Source: Acholoe squamosa
Taxonomy: Eukaryota; Annelida; Polychaeta; Phyllodocida; Polynoidae
Length of the DNA stretch: 64,000 nt
Reading direction: 5' to 3'
Assembly: GCA_949317995.1 (NCBI GenBank)
Contig: OX439040.1
Coordinates: 28,126,030 to 28,190,029, forward strand
The notes beneath the pieces are model-generated. The model was not told the DNA's origin and made no database searches. It worked only from the letters and a program-made list of their open reading frames with translations. The position numbers and the translations under genes were made by a program. Position 1 is the first letter of the stretch; every line of letters begins with the position of its first letter. Of this stretch, positions 11,301 to 21,341 are shown piece by piece.

Positions 11301-12774
11301 GCCAGCGGAGTTGCACACGGACCAAGGAAAAAACTTCCAGTCAGGACTTTTCCGGGAAATGGTAGCACTTCTGGAGGTGAGGCAAACTAGAACGTGTGCT
11401 TTCCGACCACAGAGTGATGGATTGGTGGAAAGAGCCAATCGCACCATTGAAATGCTTCTAGCCACGGTGGTGGCGGAGGACCAGCGTGATTGGGATAGGC
11501 GATTACCGTTTGTTATGGCGGCGTACCGCTCCTCCGCCCACTCCTCCATGGGGCTATCTCCCAACATGCTGATGTTAGGGCGAGAGACGGTTGTTCCACT
11601 GCAACTGATATATCCTTTGGCGCCCGATAAAGTTGGAGGAAGGGGGTACTTGGCAGAACTTCAATCCAATATGGCCGTTGCCTACGCCACGGCAAGGGGA
11701 GCTCTGGGTAAATCTACCTGTCGACAGAGACGAAATCATGACGCAAGAGCAGCATTGGCGGAGTTCCTGGAAGGGAGCTATGTCTACTACTACTACCCCC
11801 GGCGGAGGAGGGGGCTGACACCGAAGTTGCAGAGTTATTGGACTGGACCATGGGAGGTGGTGAAGAGACTGGGAGAAGCAGTATACAAGATCAAGAAAGG
11901 AAGGACAAGTAGAGTAGTCCACTATGATGCACTTAAGGCGGTTCCGGATCCACCATTAGCGCAAGAAGGAAGAGAAGAGGGGACGGAGGACAGAGAGTTG
12001 AGCCTGTCAGAGACGGGGGAGGACGACTCCGAGGACGAGGCGGAGAACCGGGGAACCAGCGCCATACGAGCAGTCCTATTGGCGCCAAACCGGGGTACAC
12101 GGCGTAGATCCAGGAACTTCAAGTGTGGAGTGAGAATGTCGAAGAAAAGCCACGACTGGTGTGCTGGATGGATGGAACAGGAGGAAAGGTTACGAAAGGA
12201 GGCAGAAATGTCTCATTGGAGGGGAGTGGAGCCAGAGGAGGAGCCACCCTACGAAGAATGGTCCTTGGACGGGATGGGGCCGTCGGGCGAGGAGGATGTG
12301 GAAGACGAGGAGGAGCTGGCCAGGCGGAGGCGAAATCATCTCCAAAACATAGAGATTCGCGCAGAAAGGGCTAGGAGGGCCAGGGACCCCAAAAGAAAGG
12401 AAATTCTGGCCAAACACCAGGAAAGGTGGAGAATATTCGAAATGATCGAAGAAGCTGGGTATGATAACCGAGTCAACGAGGAGAGGGAAGCGAGGTGCCG
12501 GGCAAGAGCTCGGCGGGCGGTGGCGCCGCCTGGCGGCGACAGGGTCAACCACGCCGAAGAAGGGCTGCTAGCGCCCTCTAGCACCGAAGTTACAGGCGGG
12601 CGGCGGGAGTCACCAAGCAACGCAATAAACAACTGTGATGTAATAAAAGGAGAGTCGTTAGAGATAACGCGCCACTTCCAGAGTACAATGGCGGATGATA
12701 CCAGACGAGTGGTTTTGAGGGGCGTGGGAGCGAACAAAAGTGAAGTAGTTCTGCTGATTATGAGGAGGAGGTAG
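8317..12774 (+). CDS. pol: Pol polyprotein: protease, RT, RNase H, integrase
   Basis: About 1,485 codons counted from the ATG at 8317; the frame is open from 8200 and lies +1 to gag. Order: aspartic protease (VDTGAS, Asp near residue 68), reverse transcriptase (YLDD near 482), RNase H (MDTDASD near 629, RRELLAIVFGL, VRTDHASLRWL), HHCC zinc region (His near 873), integrase Asp 942, Asp 1002 and Glu 1038 (36 codons apart), and a GPY/F-like GPWEV near 1177. A charged tail of about 290 residues follows. PR-RT-RH-IN is the Ty3/gypsy order. Two defects: an in-frame TGA at 8650-8652 inside protease, and Asn (AAC, 10534-10536) where RNase H normally has its last catalytic Asp. The copy is recent but probably not autonomous unless the TGA is read through. 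Confidence 0.95.
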
Positions 12775-13171
12775 GCTCCGGCAAAGTTACCTCCACAGTC
12801 TCTCACGGTTCTAAAACTAGCTCCGAACACAGGGAAAGCCGCAGACGGAGGAGAGAAAGAGGGTATTACCCGCTGCATTCTTCGTCCAGCCGGTCCACCA
12901 GTGGCCATCAGAGGGAGGGGAGGCGCCGGGAGATGGGAAGCAGCAGGCGGAGTCGGGAGGAATCAAGCAGTACTAGCCGCAGACGGAGTGAGAGAGGCCA
13001 CCGCCACGAGACTACGTCAGAGCGCAAGAGGAAGCGTTCCCACGGGTCCAGCAGCGGTCGGCGGTTGGAGGATAACAACACCGAAGGCCGAGACGGAGAG
13101 CGTGGGAAAGCGAAACTTTCCCACGGCGGGGGAGACAGAGACGGCCACCACGGCGGAGGGCCTGCCTGCGT

Positions 13172-13260
13172 CGTGATTGGTCGGCTGGTGGAGGGGGGCG
13201 GGGACCCGGCAGCCCCTGAGTTGGATATAAGCCGCCGACACCCTCCGTCTCAGTCAATTC
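13172..13260 (+). promoter_or_regulatory. Putative internal Pol II promoter upstream of ORF3
   Basis: Within the element, between pol and ORF3, there is an inverted CCAAT box (gattggt, 13175-13181), a GC box (gggggcgggg, about 13194), a TATA box (gatataagc, TATAA at 13226-13230) and an initiator-like tcagtc whose A (13252) is 26 nt from the TATA start. The spacing fits a core promoter, and the ATG at 13293 follows 41 nt later. This is inference from sequence; most LTR retrotransposons lack a second promoter. Confidence 0.5.
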
Positions 13261-13292
13261 CGGTCAGCTTTTGGACCACGCCAGAGATAGTC

Positions 13293-15050
13293 ATGCCTGT
13301 TTTCCGAAACAAAGAGCACAAACCAGTGCCAACAGAGATGGTGGAGGGGGAGGAGGTACCCCGGTACCGCTGCGAGATCTGCCGACGGGGGAAGGCGGGG
13401 AAACAGTGGTTCTTTATGAGGTCAGACGGCCTCAACAGGCATCTACGTACGCATGCTGAGATGCAGGAGGGATACCGGTGCCCAGGGCCAAAGTGTGACC
13501 ACATGGTGGCCAAGGCTAGAATAGACGACTTACGGCGGCATATCAGCCGCATACACCCTGAAATAGACAATTGGATTCCCCCGGAGGAGTGCCTCATGCT
13601 ACCACTGGGGAAGGCTGCGGAGTCAGCGGAGGGGGCAGCCGGCACTTCTACTGACACGCCCCTGGAGAAGGCGCCGGAGGAGCAACAGGAGACCCCAGTT
13701 AAATTACCAAAGAAGAGGAGAGGGGGTAGCGGGGGACGGAAAACGAGTATACAAGTCACCGGGCAAGGCAGCTCCACAGTGGAACAGCCCAAACCCAGCA
13801 CTTCAACAGTCGACCAGGGTAGCCCACAGGGGTCTACCTTCTCCACGGCCACATCCCCGGGAGTCTCATTACTGGAGGAGTCAGAAGCCGCCGCCGCCTC
13901 CAAATACTTGGAACAGCTGATGGGTTATTCAGATGGGGACGCTACTCCGAAGAGCGGCGTGTCCACTAGGTCCACACGGAGTTCTGGGGGTCAAGGCGTG
14001 AAGAGACTGTATGAGCAGAGGACAGAGGGAGCACTAGGGTCAGCGGGGAAGAGGGTTAAGAGGGCAGGGGGTGAGGCGGCCGGAACAGCGGACGGAGGAG
14101 CCGGGCCAAGCACACCCCCGGCCCAAAGTCTTCTGGCTCTAGCACCCGCCTTAGACTCAGGGGAATTGCAAATCGACGATGAAGTAGCGGCTAAATTAAA
14201 ATTTGTGATAGGGCTCCTGGTGGAAAAATATGGACGGAAAGGGGAGACACCGACTAAGACCCTCCTCCCCATGCAAAGGGATCTCCCACCCAGGACAGTT
14301 AGTATAGAGGCATTAGAGAAGGAGTACGAAGAGACCAGGAAAGACCAGCCTACTACCAGAACTTCCCTTAAAGTATCTACCTATGAGGACATCTCTGCTA
14401 CTAGTGGGGAAGACGGGGAGAGTCTGGGTTTAGGGGGAAATGGGCTGGACTCCTCTCCGGAGGGTCCCTACGAGCTAGTAAACAAGCCCAAGCCCGAGCT
14501 TGTAAAAACTGTGACTATAGTGGAACCAACGTCGTCTGAGAAGGCGGAGGACAGGGGCCCTGAGAAGCCTGACCCGGCGGAGGAAGGGGGTTCAGAGGAG
14601 GCGGAGAAGGAGGAGAACGATGAGACCAGTGAGGAGTCGGAGGAGCTGCCCATTGTTATCCCGCCTTACGTGGAAAGATGCCCTAAGCTCAAAGCCCAGT
14701 TTATGGCAGTGATAGAAGATGCGAAGAAAAAGAACCAAACACAGGAGCAGGAGAAGAGAGATAGGAAGAAGCGGCAGAAGGAGGAGGAGGAGCGCAGGCT
14801 GGCGGAGGAGCAAAGGCAAGAGAAAGAACGTAAGGAGGCGGAGGAAAGAAGGCTAGAAGATGAGCGCAGGAAGGCGGAGGAGAAAAGACTGAAAGAGGAG
14901 GAGATCAAGAAGGCTGAGATAGAGAAGCAGAGGAGGGAGGTCACCCCAGAAAAGCCAAAGACACCTAAAGGAAAAGGGGGGGAGGAAGACCACAAAGAAG
15001 AGAAGCCTAGAGGCTATTTTAATAGAAGCCGATGCAGAAAGCCAAAATAA
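13293..15050 (+). CDS. ORF3: zinc-finger and coiled-coil protein of the gypsy element
   Basis: 585 residues from the ATG at 13293; the frame is open further upstream to an ATG at 12933, but that part is Arg/Ser/Gly-rich and overlaps the promoter-like sequence, so I prefer 13293. Residues about 25-95 hold two C2H2-like units: CEIC then HLRTH, with a longer loop than usual and the finger-like SDGLNRHLRTH, then CPGPKC with HISRIH. The middle is Ser/Thr/Pro-rich. The last 130 residues are a highly charged helix rich in Glu, Lys and Arg, likely a coiled coil or single alpha helix. No signal peptide or membrane segment is visible, so it does not look like an envelope protein. A nucleic-acid-binding role is inference. 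Confidence 0.75.
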   Translation: MPVFRNKEHKPVPTEMVEGEEVPRYRCEICRRGKAGKQWFFMRSDGLNRHLRTHAEMQEGYRCPGPKCDHMVAKARIDDLRRHISRIHPEIDNWIPPEECLMLPLGKAAESAEGAAGTSTDTPLEKAPEEQQETPVKLPKKRRGGSGGRKTSIQVTGQGSSTVEQPKPSTSTVDQGSPQGSTFSTATSPGVSLLEESEAAAASKYLEQLMGYSDGDATPKSGVSTRSTRSSGGQGVKRLYEQRTEGALGSAGKRVKRAGGEAAGTADGGAGPSTPPAQSLLALAPALDSGELQIDDEVAAKLKFVIGLLVEKYGRKGETPTKTLLPMQRDLPPRTVSIEALEKEYEETRKDQPTTRTSLKVSTYEDISATSGEDGESLGLGGNGLDSSPEGPYELVNKPKPELVKTVTIVEPTSSEKAEDRGPEKPDPAEEGGSEEAEKEENDETSEESEELPIVIPPYVERCPKLKAQFMAVIEDAKKKNQTQEQEKRDRKKRQKEEEERRLAEEQRQEKERKEAEERRLEDERRKAEEKRLKEEEIKKAEIEKQRREVTPEKPKTPKGKGGEEDHKEEKPRGYFNRSRCRKPK

Positions 15051-15777
15051 AAGTCAGGGACAGCAAGGGGCAAGTAGCGTTGTTCTGCCTAAACTGGACC
15101 GCTATCCAAAGACTGTTAGAGTGGGCCTAGATGGATTAGTACTGTGCTCCCCCAGGGGAGAATTTCTATTACAAGTTGAACTCGGAGGGGAGGAAGGGGG
15201 GAAGGCGGAGACAGTCGTGCTAGTGCCTGAAGGGGTGGACACCCATGTGGGGGGGATGGACGATCCTGAACCGCCACCCATGGTAGACAAGGACAGGGTC
15301 CTGGTACTTACGGGTGCTCCCGTGGGGGATATGAAGGAAGGCGGAGTAGCTTCTACCCAAGGAGTAGTAAACATAGAGGAAGTAGGTCGGCCCAGGGTGG
15401 AGAGGTCGGGGGCTGGCGGAGACGGGGTGGCAGAGGCCGCGGAGGAGGGGATGCCGTGGCATGGGGATTACTCCGGACCAGCAGAACTACGGGAGTATTC
15501 TAAAAGACTGAGGCTGCCGCGGGAACTAGGCCCGGATTTACGAGTTGTGCCAGGGGGTTTGCAGTCCTCCTCTATACAGTCCCTCACTACCGGGGACTTT
15601 GAACTGGTGCAGGTCATAAGGACTCGCTACGGTCAGGGGAACAAGGACGGCTGCTGTGGTCGCTGTGGGCAAAGGTGGCCCACTAAGCCGGCGCCTACTG
15701 GAACTACGGAGGAGGCGGAGGAGGATGAGACGGGGGAGGGCGACGACCAAGAGAGCGTGGTAAGTGTAGCCCTTTGA
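14893..15777 (+). CDS. ORF4 overlapping the end of ORF3 in the +1 frame
   Basis: The frame is open from 14893 (after a TGA at 14890) to the stop at 15777. No ATG lies between 14893 and about 15200; the first alternative start is GTG at 15121. It overlaps ORF3 by 158 nt in the +1 frame, the same relation pol has to gag, so translation by frameshift from ORF3 is plausible. The protein is acidic, has CCGRCGQRW near its end and matches no family I recognise. A strong splice donor (gtg/gtaagt at 15760) lies just before the stop. Confidence 0.5.
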
Positions 15778-16012
15778 TGTCTACAAGGTGGAGGAAGGGC
15801 CCAGTATAGGGCTTGGCGGAGGTGCTATCCGGGTCAGAAGGAGGGCTACACAAGTACAGGGAGCTGGGATGCCGGAGGGGTCATCACGAATGGCTAACCA
15901 GTACAGGTTAGGCCGAGGACGGAGCAAGGGGCAACCCGGCGGGGTGGCAGGGCGGAGACGAAGCACTGGCTTGAGGGGATTCTGAACCTTCTTTTCCTGT
16001 CTTACCCTGCAG
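15760..16012 (+). other. Possible intron at the 3' end of the gypsy element
   Basis: Donor gtg/gtaagt at 15760, a branch-like ctgaac near 15982, and the pyrimidine tract cttcttttcctgtcttaccc followed by tgcag ending at 16012. Splicing would remove 253 nt including the ORF4 stop, and add about 25 Arg/Gly/Ser-rich codons before a TAG. Splice signals are clear to the eye, but use is unproven. Confidence 0.4.
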
Positions 16013-16460
16013 AGTCGGACGGGAGGACGGGGGAAAGCAACCCCAGCTTCCGGGGGAAGCAGACGGCGATCCGGGACGGGAGCGGAGTAGACAAGCGCCC
16101 GGGGGGGGGGACCGGGTGGAGGCTCCAGGCGGAGTGGGAGATGTTGGACGGAGCTCACTAGCAGGCGGAACCAGGCGGAGTACCTTTTTGGAAACAAGAC
16201 ACTTGACGACGTTTTATTGTATAAATTTTTGATGTATATAGTTATGTGCTGCATAGGGGACGGCAGCGTGCATGATCTTGTAGAATAGGCACCACCCGCA
16301 GGGGTTGGGGAAAGTAGGACACTGTATAACTATGTTTTTCCTTGCATTTAACGAAGAGACACCCAGGGGCCATGGTGTAGTAATGATATTCTAAATTGGA
16401 TACCCATCCGTTCGAGGGTAATATAACACTCTTTTCCCCCGTAATGTTATTGATTAGTTG
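16013..16460 (+). other. 3' untranslated region of the gypsy element
   Basis: No supported coding sequence between the candidate acceptor and the 3' LTR. It starts GC-rich (with a g run near 16102) and becomes AT-rich after about 16195. Confidence 0.6.
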
Positions 16461-16467
16461 GGGAGAG
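16461..16467 (+). other. Polypurine tract of the gypsy element
   Basis: gggagag (preceded by ttg) lies directly against the start of the 3' LTR, the position required for plus-strand priming. Confidence 0.8.
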
Positions 16468-16854
16468 TGTGGCGTAGACCGAGGGCTTGGCGGGGGAGCT
16501 GAAACCACCCTGGTGTGGGGGCAGCGAGACCGTCAAACTCGGAGTCATGTCAGAAGCCGACGTTGTTTACATGTTGGCGGAGTAGATCCCCCGACGCTGA
16601 CTTGATGGTTCTTCGAGCCAGCGTTGGAGGATATTAAGGTGTATATATATAGGAAAGCGATCCTCCGTCGGACAGTTGGAGTTACGAGCTGGACGGGAAC
16701 GTTCTCCAGGGTTGGCCTTCAGGTATTCACCATAAGACAGCATAAGGACTTAGATGGTGTGGCGAAGACTGCCAGGCAATAAAGTATAACGGTTGAACAC
16801 AAGTTGGCGGAGTTGGATCATCCTTTATTCATAGGCGGGGTTGGCAAACGCTAC
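16468..16854 (+). mobile_element. Ty3/gypsy 3' LTR
   Basis: About 387 bp, matching the 5' LTR with roughly ten substitutions or small indels by eye, which indicates a fairly recent insertion. The final A of the LTR is missing or changed: the 5' copy ends gctaca, this one ends gctac before tatata. Confidence 0.95.
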
Positions 16855-16934
16855 TATATATATATATATATTGTTTTACTATAGATACTATATATTGGTC
16901 GATTTATGGTAGGTCTTCTCACAGCTTTTGGCAC

Positions 16935-17220
16935 TGGTCATTCTTGATAAACAATTTCGTTGATTTTGGCCTGGTTAGCCTCTTTGATTGCCTGTATATA
17001 GCTAACATAGGCAAGCTGTTCTGCTGGTATAAACGCCGTCAGTGGCACGGCCAATGCCTCTTTGATTGCCTGGACATAAATGAAACAAGGACGCTGTTGG
17101 GGCTGGTATAAACGCTGTGAATAGAATGGCCCAATGCCTCTTTGATTGCCTGTACATAGATTACATAGGAACGCTGTTGGAACTGGTATAAATGCCATGA
17201 GTAGCACAGCCCATTGCTTA
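16935..17220. repeat. Degenerate tandem repeat, about 80 bp unit
   Basis: About three and a half units containing gcctctttgattgcctgtac and ctgttggggctggtataaac. Apparent reading frames on the minus strand simply follow the repeat. Confidence 0.8.
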
Positions 17221-17545
17221 TCTCCACCACCATGACTCCCCCCTCCCTACACTGTAAGACATGTGTGTTGAACTTACACTGTCTAGCTTCTCTCCACCAC
17301 CACCCTCCCTACACTGTTAAAAATGTGTGTTGAACTGACAATGTCTTGCTTCTCTCCACCACCACCCTTCCTACACTGTGAAAAAAATGTGTGTTGAACT
17401 TACACTGTCTTGCTTCTCCCCCCCCCTCCTCCCTACACTGTAAAAAGATGTGTATTGAACTTACACTGTCTAGCTTCCCTCCACCACCACCCTCCCTACA
17501 CCGTAAAAAAAGTGTGTTGAACTCACACTGTCTAGCTTCTAGTTA
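17221..17545. repeat. Tandem repeat, about 62 bp unit, five copies
   Basis: Unit includes ctccaccaccaccctcccta, cactgtaaaaaatgtgtgtt and gaacttacactgtctagctt. Five copies with small indels in the A and C runs. Confidence 0.88.
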
Positions 17546-17589
17546 TATTGGGCTTTCAACATAGAAATAGTCATTGATTCAATTAAGCA

Positions 17590-17720
17590 ATTAGTCTATA
17601 TATGGTAGTAATTACTCACTTTTTGTCAGCAGATGATCAATATATATTAGTAATTACTTACTATTTGTCAGCAATTGGTCAATATATGTCAGTACTTACT
17701 CACAATTTGTCATAATCTTA
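17590..17720. repeat. Tandem repeat, about 49 bp unit, three copies
   Basis: Unit contains tagtaattactcactttttg and tcagcagatgatcaatatat; three imperfect copies. Confidence 0.75.
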
Positions 17721-18119
17721 AACTTTTGAGGCCAACTGACATTACTCATTTGACATAGTTATGAGCAAATTGTCATCAAGGACAGGGACTTAGCACTCCG
17801 TGCTACGAATGTGACATTTTTGCAGAGAGTGTATACAAGTCACATCCGGGGGCATTTACACCATACAAGTTATGTACAGCTGCAATAGGTCGAATCCCAC
17901 ATGACCATTTGGGGCTCCAATATCTCTGTGATTTTGTCTATTGTGTTGCATGGCCCATGTTGTGGCCAGAAATGAAAGGATTACTGCAAACTGGACCATA
18001 TTCCATTGTGGGCTTCACAATGAGTTGAGCAATCCTTGCGCTTTATAGCCTCACCAAAGGCCATAGAACAAAACATACATAATCGCAGAGATATTATAGC
18101 AGTGAATCACCATGTAAGA
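17721..18119. other. Unassigned stretch
   Basis: No supported gene or repeat; no long open frame. Confidence 0.5.
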
Positions 18120-18740
18120 CTCAATGTGATAAGAGCTTATAATTATGGAGGTCAGTTTGTGTGAAAACTGGTATTAACCCTCCACCATTTTTTTGATAAT
18201 GACAGATACTAATATTAGGAGTGTTCACATAGATATTTGCATTTGCCGCCCTTCTATATTGAGAGAGGAGGTCAATATCTCCATTTTTAGGTATTACATG
18301 ATCTTTTATGCCCATAAATTTATAAGGACTTTAGTGTATGAAGTTGAAAATCTATGCATGCTTGTTTGGAAGCCATCTTGGATTTGTGGGGGTTCACATG
18401 AAAGTTTGCATTCCAGGTTATAAGAGGTGATCAATACTTTCATTACATAACTAACTCCGATGATAAATAAGGATTTTAGAGTAAAAATATGAGAATTGAG
18501 GGTTTTCGGGAAATATGGATGGAAATTTATTTTGGCTCCCCATCTAGATTGAAAGAGGGAGTCAATATCATCATTTTGAGATATTGTACGACCAATTCTA
18601 TTGATAAATATGGTTTTAGAGAATTTTATTGAAAATATATGCCCAAATGGCAAACATTTTGGATTTGGGGTGGTTCGGATAAAAATTCGCATTAACTCCT
18701 CATCAAGATTGAAAGAGTGGGTGAAAATGAGCCAGTAAGC
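18120..18740. repeat. Degenerate tandem repeat, roughly 200 bp unit
   Basis: About three diverged units sharing ttggatttgtgggggttc or ttggatttggggtggttc, gattgaaagagggagtcaat and related text. An open frame on the minus strand (18306-18743) is a consequence of the repeat and shows no protein family. Confidence 0.65.
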
Positions 18741-20769
18741 CAAATTTCAGAGTATTGTCCAGCAGATTCACTTGGAATCCTTAACAGCCCCCACTATAGA
18801 TAGAAAGATTCAAATTAATACAGTCCCTGAACAATATTAATCAGTCAATAGATCTATTTTTGTTCTCTGTTTGAACTCTGAATATCCATGTATTTTCTTT
18901 AACTCTGCTGCAAAGAATACCTAACCTTGCCGTGCACATGATTACAGTCCGAGATTAGATTTATCATTTCTAATATTGCCATACACCTTCTGAAATATAT
19001 TGAACATTGTTACATCAGCCTTATTTTAATATAGCCAATAGGGATAGCTCTGTATGTGTGAAATTCCACCTCAAACACATAAACCATACACTATTTCTTT
19101 CAGTGTTATGTTGAGTTCTCATTTTATGGAATTGGACAGCACTTGATTGTCACAGAGCATGGTAACTACCCCTTAGTTTGATTGATGTACACTGACGGTG
19201 CTCGCAGGACCAGCAAATCATTTTAGATGAAGTAGTTTAAAAGGAGATGGCCAACTAAGAATAGCAAAAGTAACAAGGGGAGGCAAGACAGACCCAGTGT
19301 ACAACAGAGAAAACCTTTTGACGTTTCTCTTCTGGGAGGCACATTACCCTTAACTATAATAGTTCCTGCACTGCTTTCTGTGAACGGCTTTATTATAAAC
19401 TGTGTAACAATATGCAGAGTTACTAGTCTGATAAGTGCACAAAAGCTATAGAGGCCCATGGCGCTTGTTTCAGAGGAGCTTAGAATAGCTCACAGCCTCT
19501 ACGATTCCAAATTGAGGTTGGGGATCATAGAGTATTGCATACGACTGGTCTATACAACCAGCTCTTAGGTAACTAAGGCTAAGGTAGTACGGATACGTGG
19601 CTACCAAAATAGGGCTTTAAAGGTATAATATTTGTGGTTGTTGTTTTAGCAATATTAGTGAGCTTAAGACCAGGACATGGACGGCAACGTGTACGCCTAC
19701 AGCAATGCTGAAGGATAGGCTTCACATTGCCGTATACGTTACAAGTAAGCAAATCTTCAACTGGCTATTGGTAAGAGCTGGAATCTTAAGTCTAAGCTAT
19801 CTTGTCGGTACTTTCTTCTGTTTCTGTATGTTACACACAGGCACGTAGTAGGGATTTAAGGTGAAGAGTTCAATTATAAGTATTGTCAGTCTGCCCTGTT
19901 GATAAACATGCAGGTCTATCCTTATTGGGGACCATGCCCTGGAGGAGCACACTATCTCAGACATCCAGCAGGAACCCACTCAGAGCTCAAACCCCACATG
20001 GGGACTTTATCTTGAATAGTAACCCTAACTGTTTAATGGCAGCACCAGCCACAGAAATGGCCACTTAATCTCACCTGTAATTTGTGACATGAACTTGTTT
20101 CATCAGATAGCACAATATCTATGTATGAATGAGATGTAATGTGTCCTGTCCTGTTCCAGATGTCTGTATGATGTTCAAAGGATGCTGACAGACAACGGCG
20201 ACTAGTTCTCTCTAGATATACACCCTAGGACTGTAAGGGACTAATGCATGGCTAACCCAGCACAAGCTCAATTCAAGTATTTATGTCAACACCCCAAGTG
20301 ACTAGTTTATATTGATCTTTATATGGGAGTGGTCATCAATTATCAACATGGGTGTAAGTGGGTGATCAAAATAAGATTGCTACTGTTTTGTGCTTCTGAT
20401 TATTTGTTTTAATTCCTTGTTTTATTCCCACGAATATAACAAGGAATCATCCACTGACACCACATCCATCCATTTTTAAGCAAAGTGAAACATATGACAT
20501 TCTGAGGAAAGATGTCATCACTTGGAACTGGGATAAACAGCTGAATTGATGTTAATAAAGTTATAAAAAAAAAAGAAACGAATCCACAGCCCCTGCTGTG
20601 TCGCGATTGTGCATCAGTGTGCATTTTTGCGCGTGAAGGTGCTCACAATCTGACTCAACCTCTCATATTCATTTTGATCCGCGAGCAATATATCTCACAT
20701 ATGTACTAAGGATACACAACTCTATACCAGACCATGGGAAAGTTATGAATGGCCGTGGTCTGTCCGATT
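18741..20769. other. Unassigned non-coding stretch
   Basis: About 2 kb without a supported gene. Open frames are shorter than 80 codons and lack motifs. Confidence 0.6.
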
Positions 20770-20905
20770 TGAGCAAAGTGATATATAGACAAATGTGCAC
20801 GAGAATTTGTCCCCACTGAGGGTTATCACACGAGGCAAAGTCGAGTGTGATAACCCTCAGTGGGGACCAATCCGAGTGCTCCTTTCTATTTATCTCAAGT
20901 TATTT
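20770..20905. mobile_element. Palindromic MITE with 23-bp perfect core arms
   Basis: The core gtccccactgagggttatca (then cac) is followed by a 13-nt loop and its exact reverse complement, ending at about 20867. Imperfect arms continue outward about 35 nt on each side (gatatatagac...gcac against its counterpart). This resembles a short foldback MITE. No coding sequence. Confidence 0.75.
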
Positions 20906-20998
20906 TTGTCATGGATGTTCAAAAATCCATTTGGCATTTGGCATTAACTATCATTTCATCATTAGTTACATGACCATTTGCAATGATCTACCTCACAG

Positions 20999-21176
20999 TG
21001 TGATATGGAGAAGGGTTATTGTGGTGGCCACCTGGTGTGAACTAGCTATACTACTGCCACCTTGTGGGTGGAGGAGAAGCATTCAGGCAGCCATATTGGA
21101 TTACAAGTGTACAGGAGCAAACCAAATAAATATCTCATTTCCAGCTCACATCTGTCTCATTTACTGGCCTACCTCA
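20999..21176 (+). mobile_element. Candidate 5' LTR of the degraded gypsy element
   Basis: Starts tgtgatatggagaagg, ends ggcctacctca, and contains aataaa near 21125. It is followed after three bases by tggtgacgtattcaggg (21180), a gypsy-type PBS position. No second LTR is visible downstream, so the call rests on the ends, the PBS and the gag/pol remnants that follow. Confidence 0.55.
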
Positions 21177-21341
21177 AGCTGGTGACGTATTCAGGGATCA
21201 GGGAACCCGGAGGACTCCCAGGATTCTACAGGAGGTGGTGAGTTTATGAGAATTTTGGTGTTATGTGTGAGTGAGCTAGCTGCCATTACAAGGACTGCAT
21301 CCTTCTGGAACTTTCTATGCCAGTGTTCACTGACCTAGATT

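Noticed and set aside
12933-13292. N-terminal extension of ORF3
   Set aside because: Low-complexity Arg/Ser/Gly text that overlaps the promoter-like boxes; the ATG at 13293 starts a better protein. Not excluded if translated from a genomic-length RNA.
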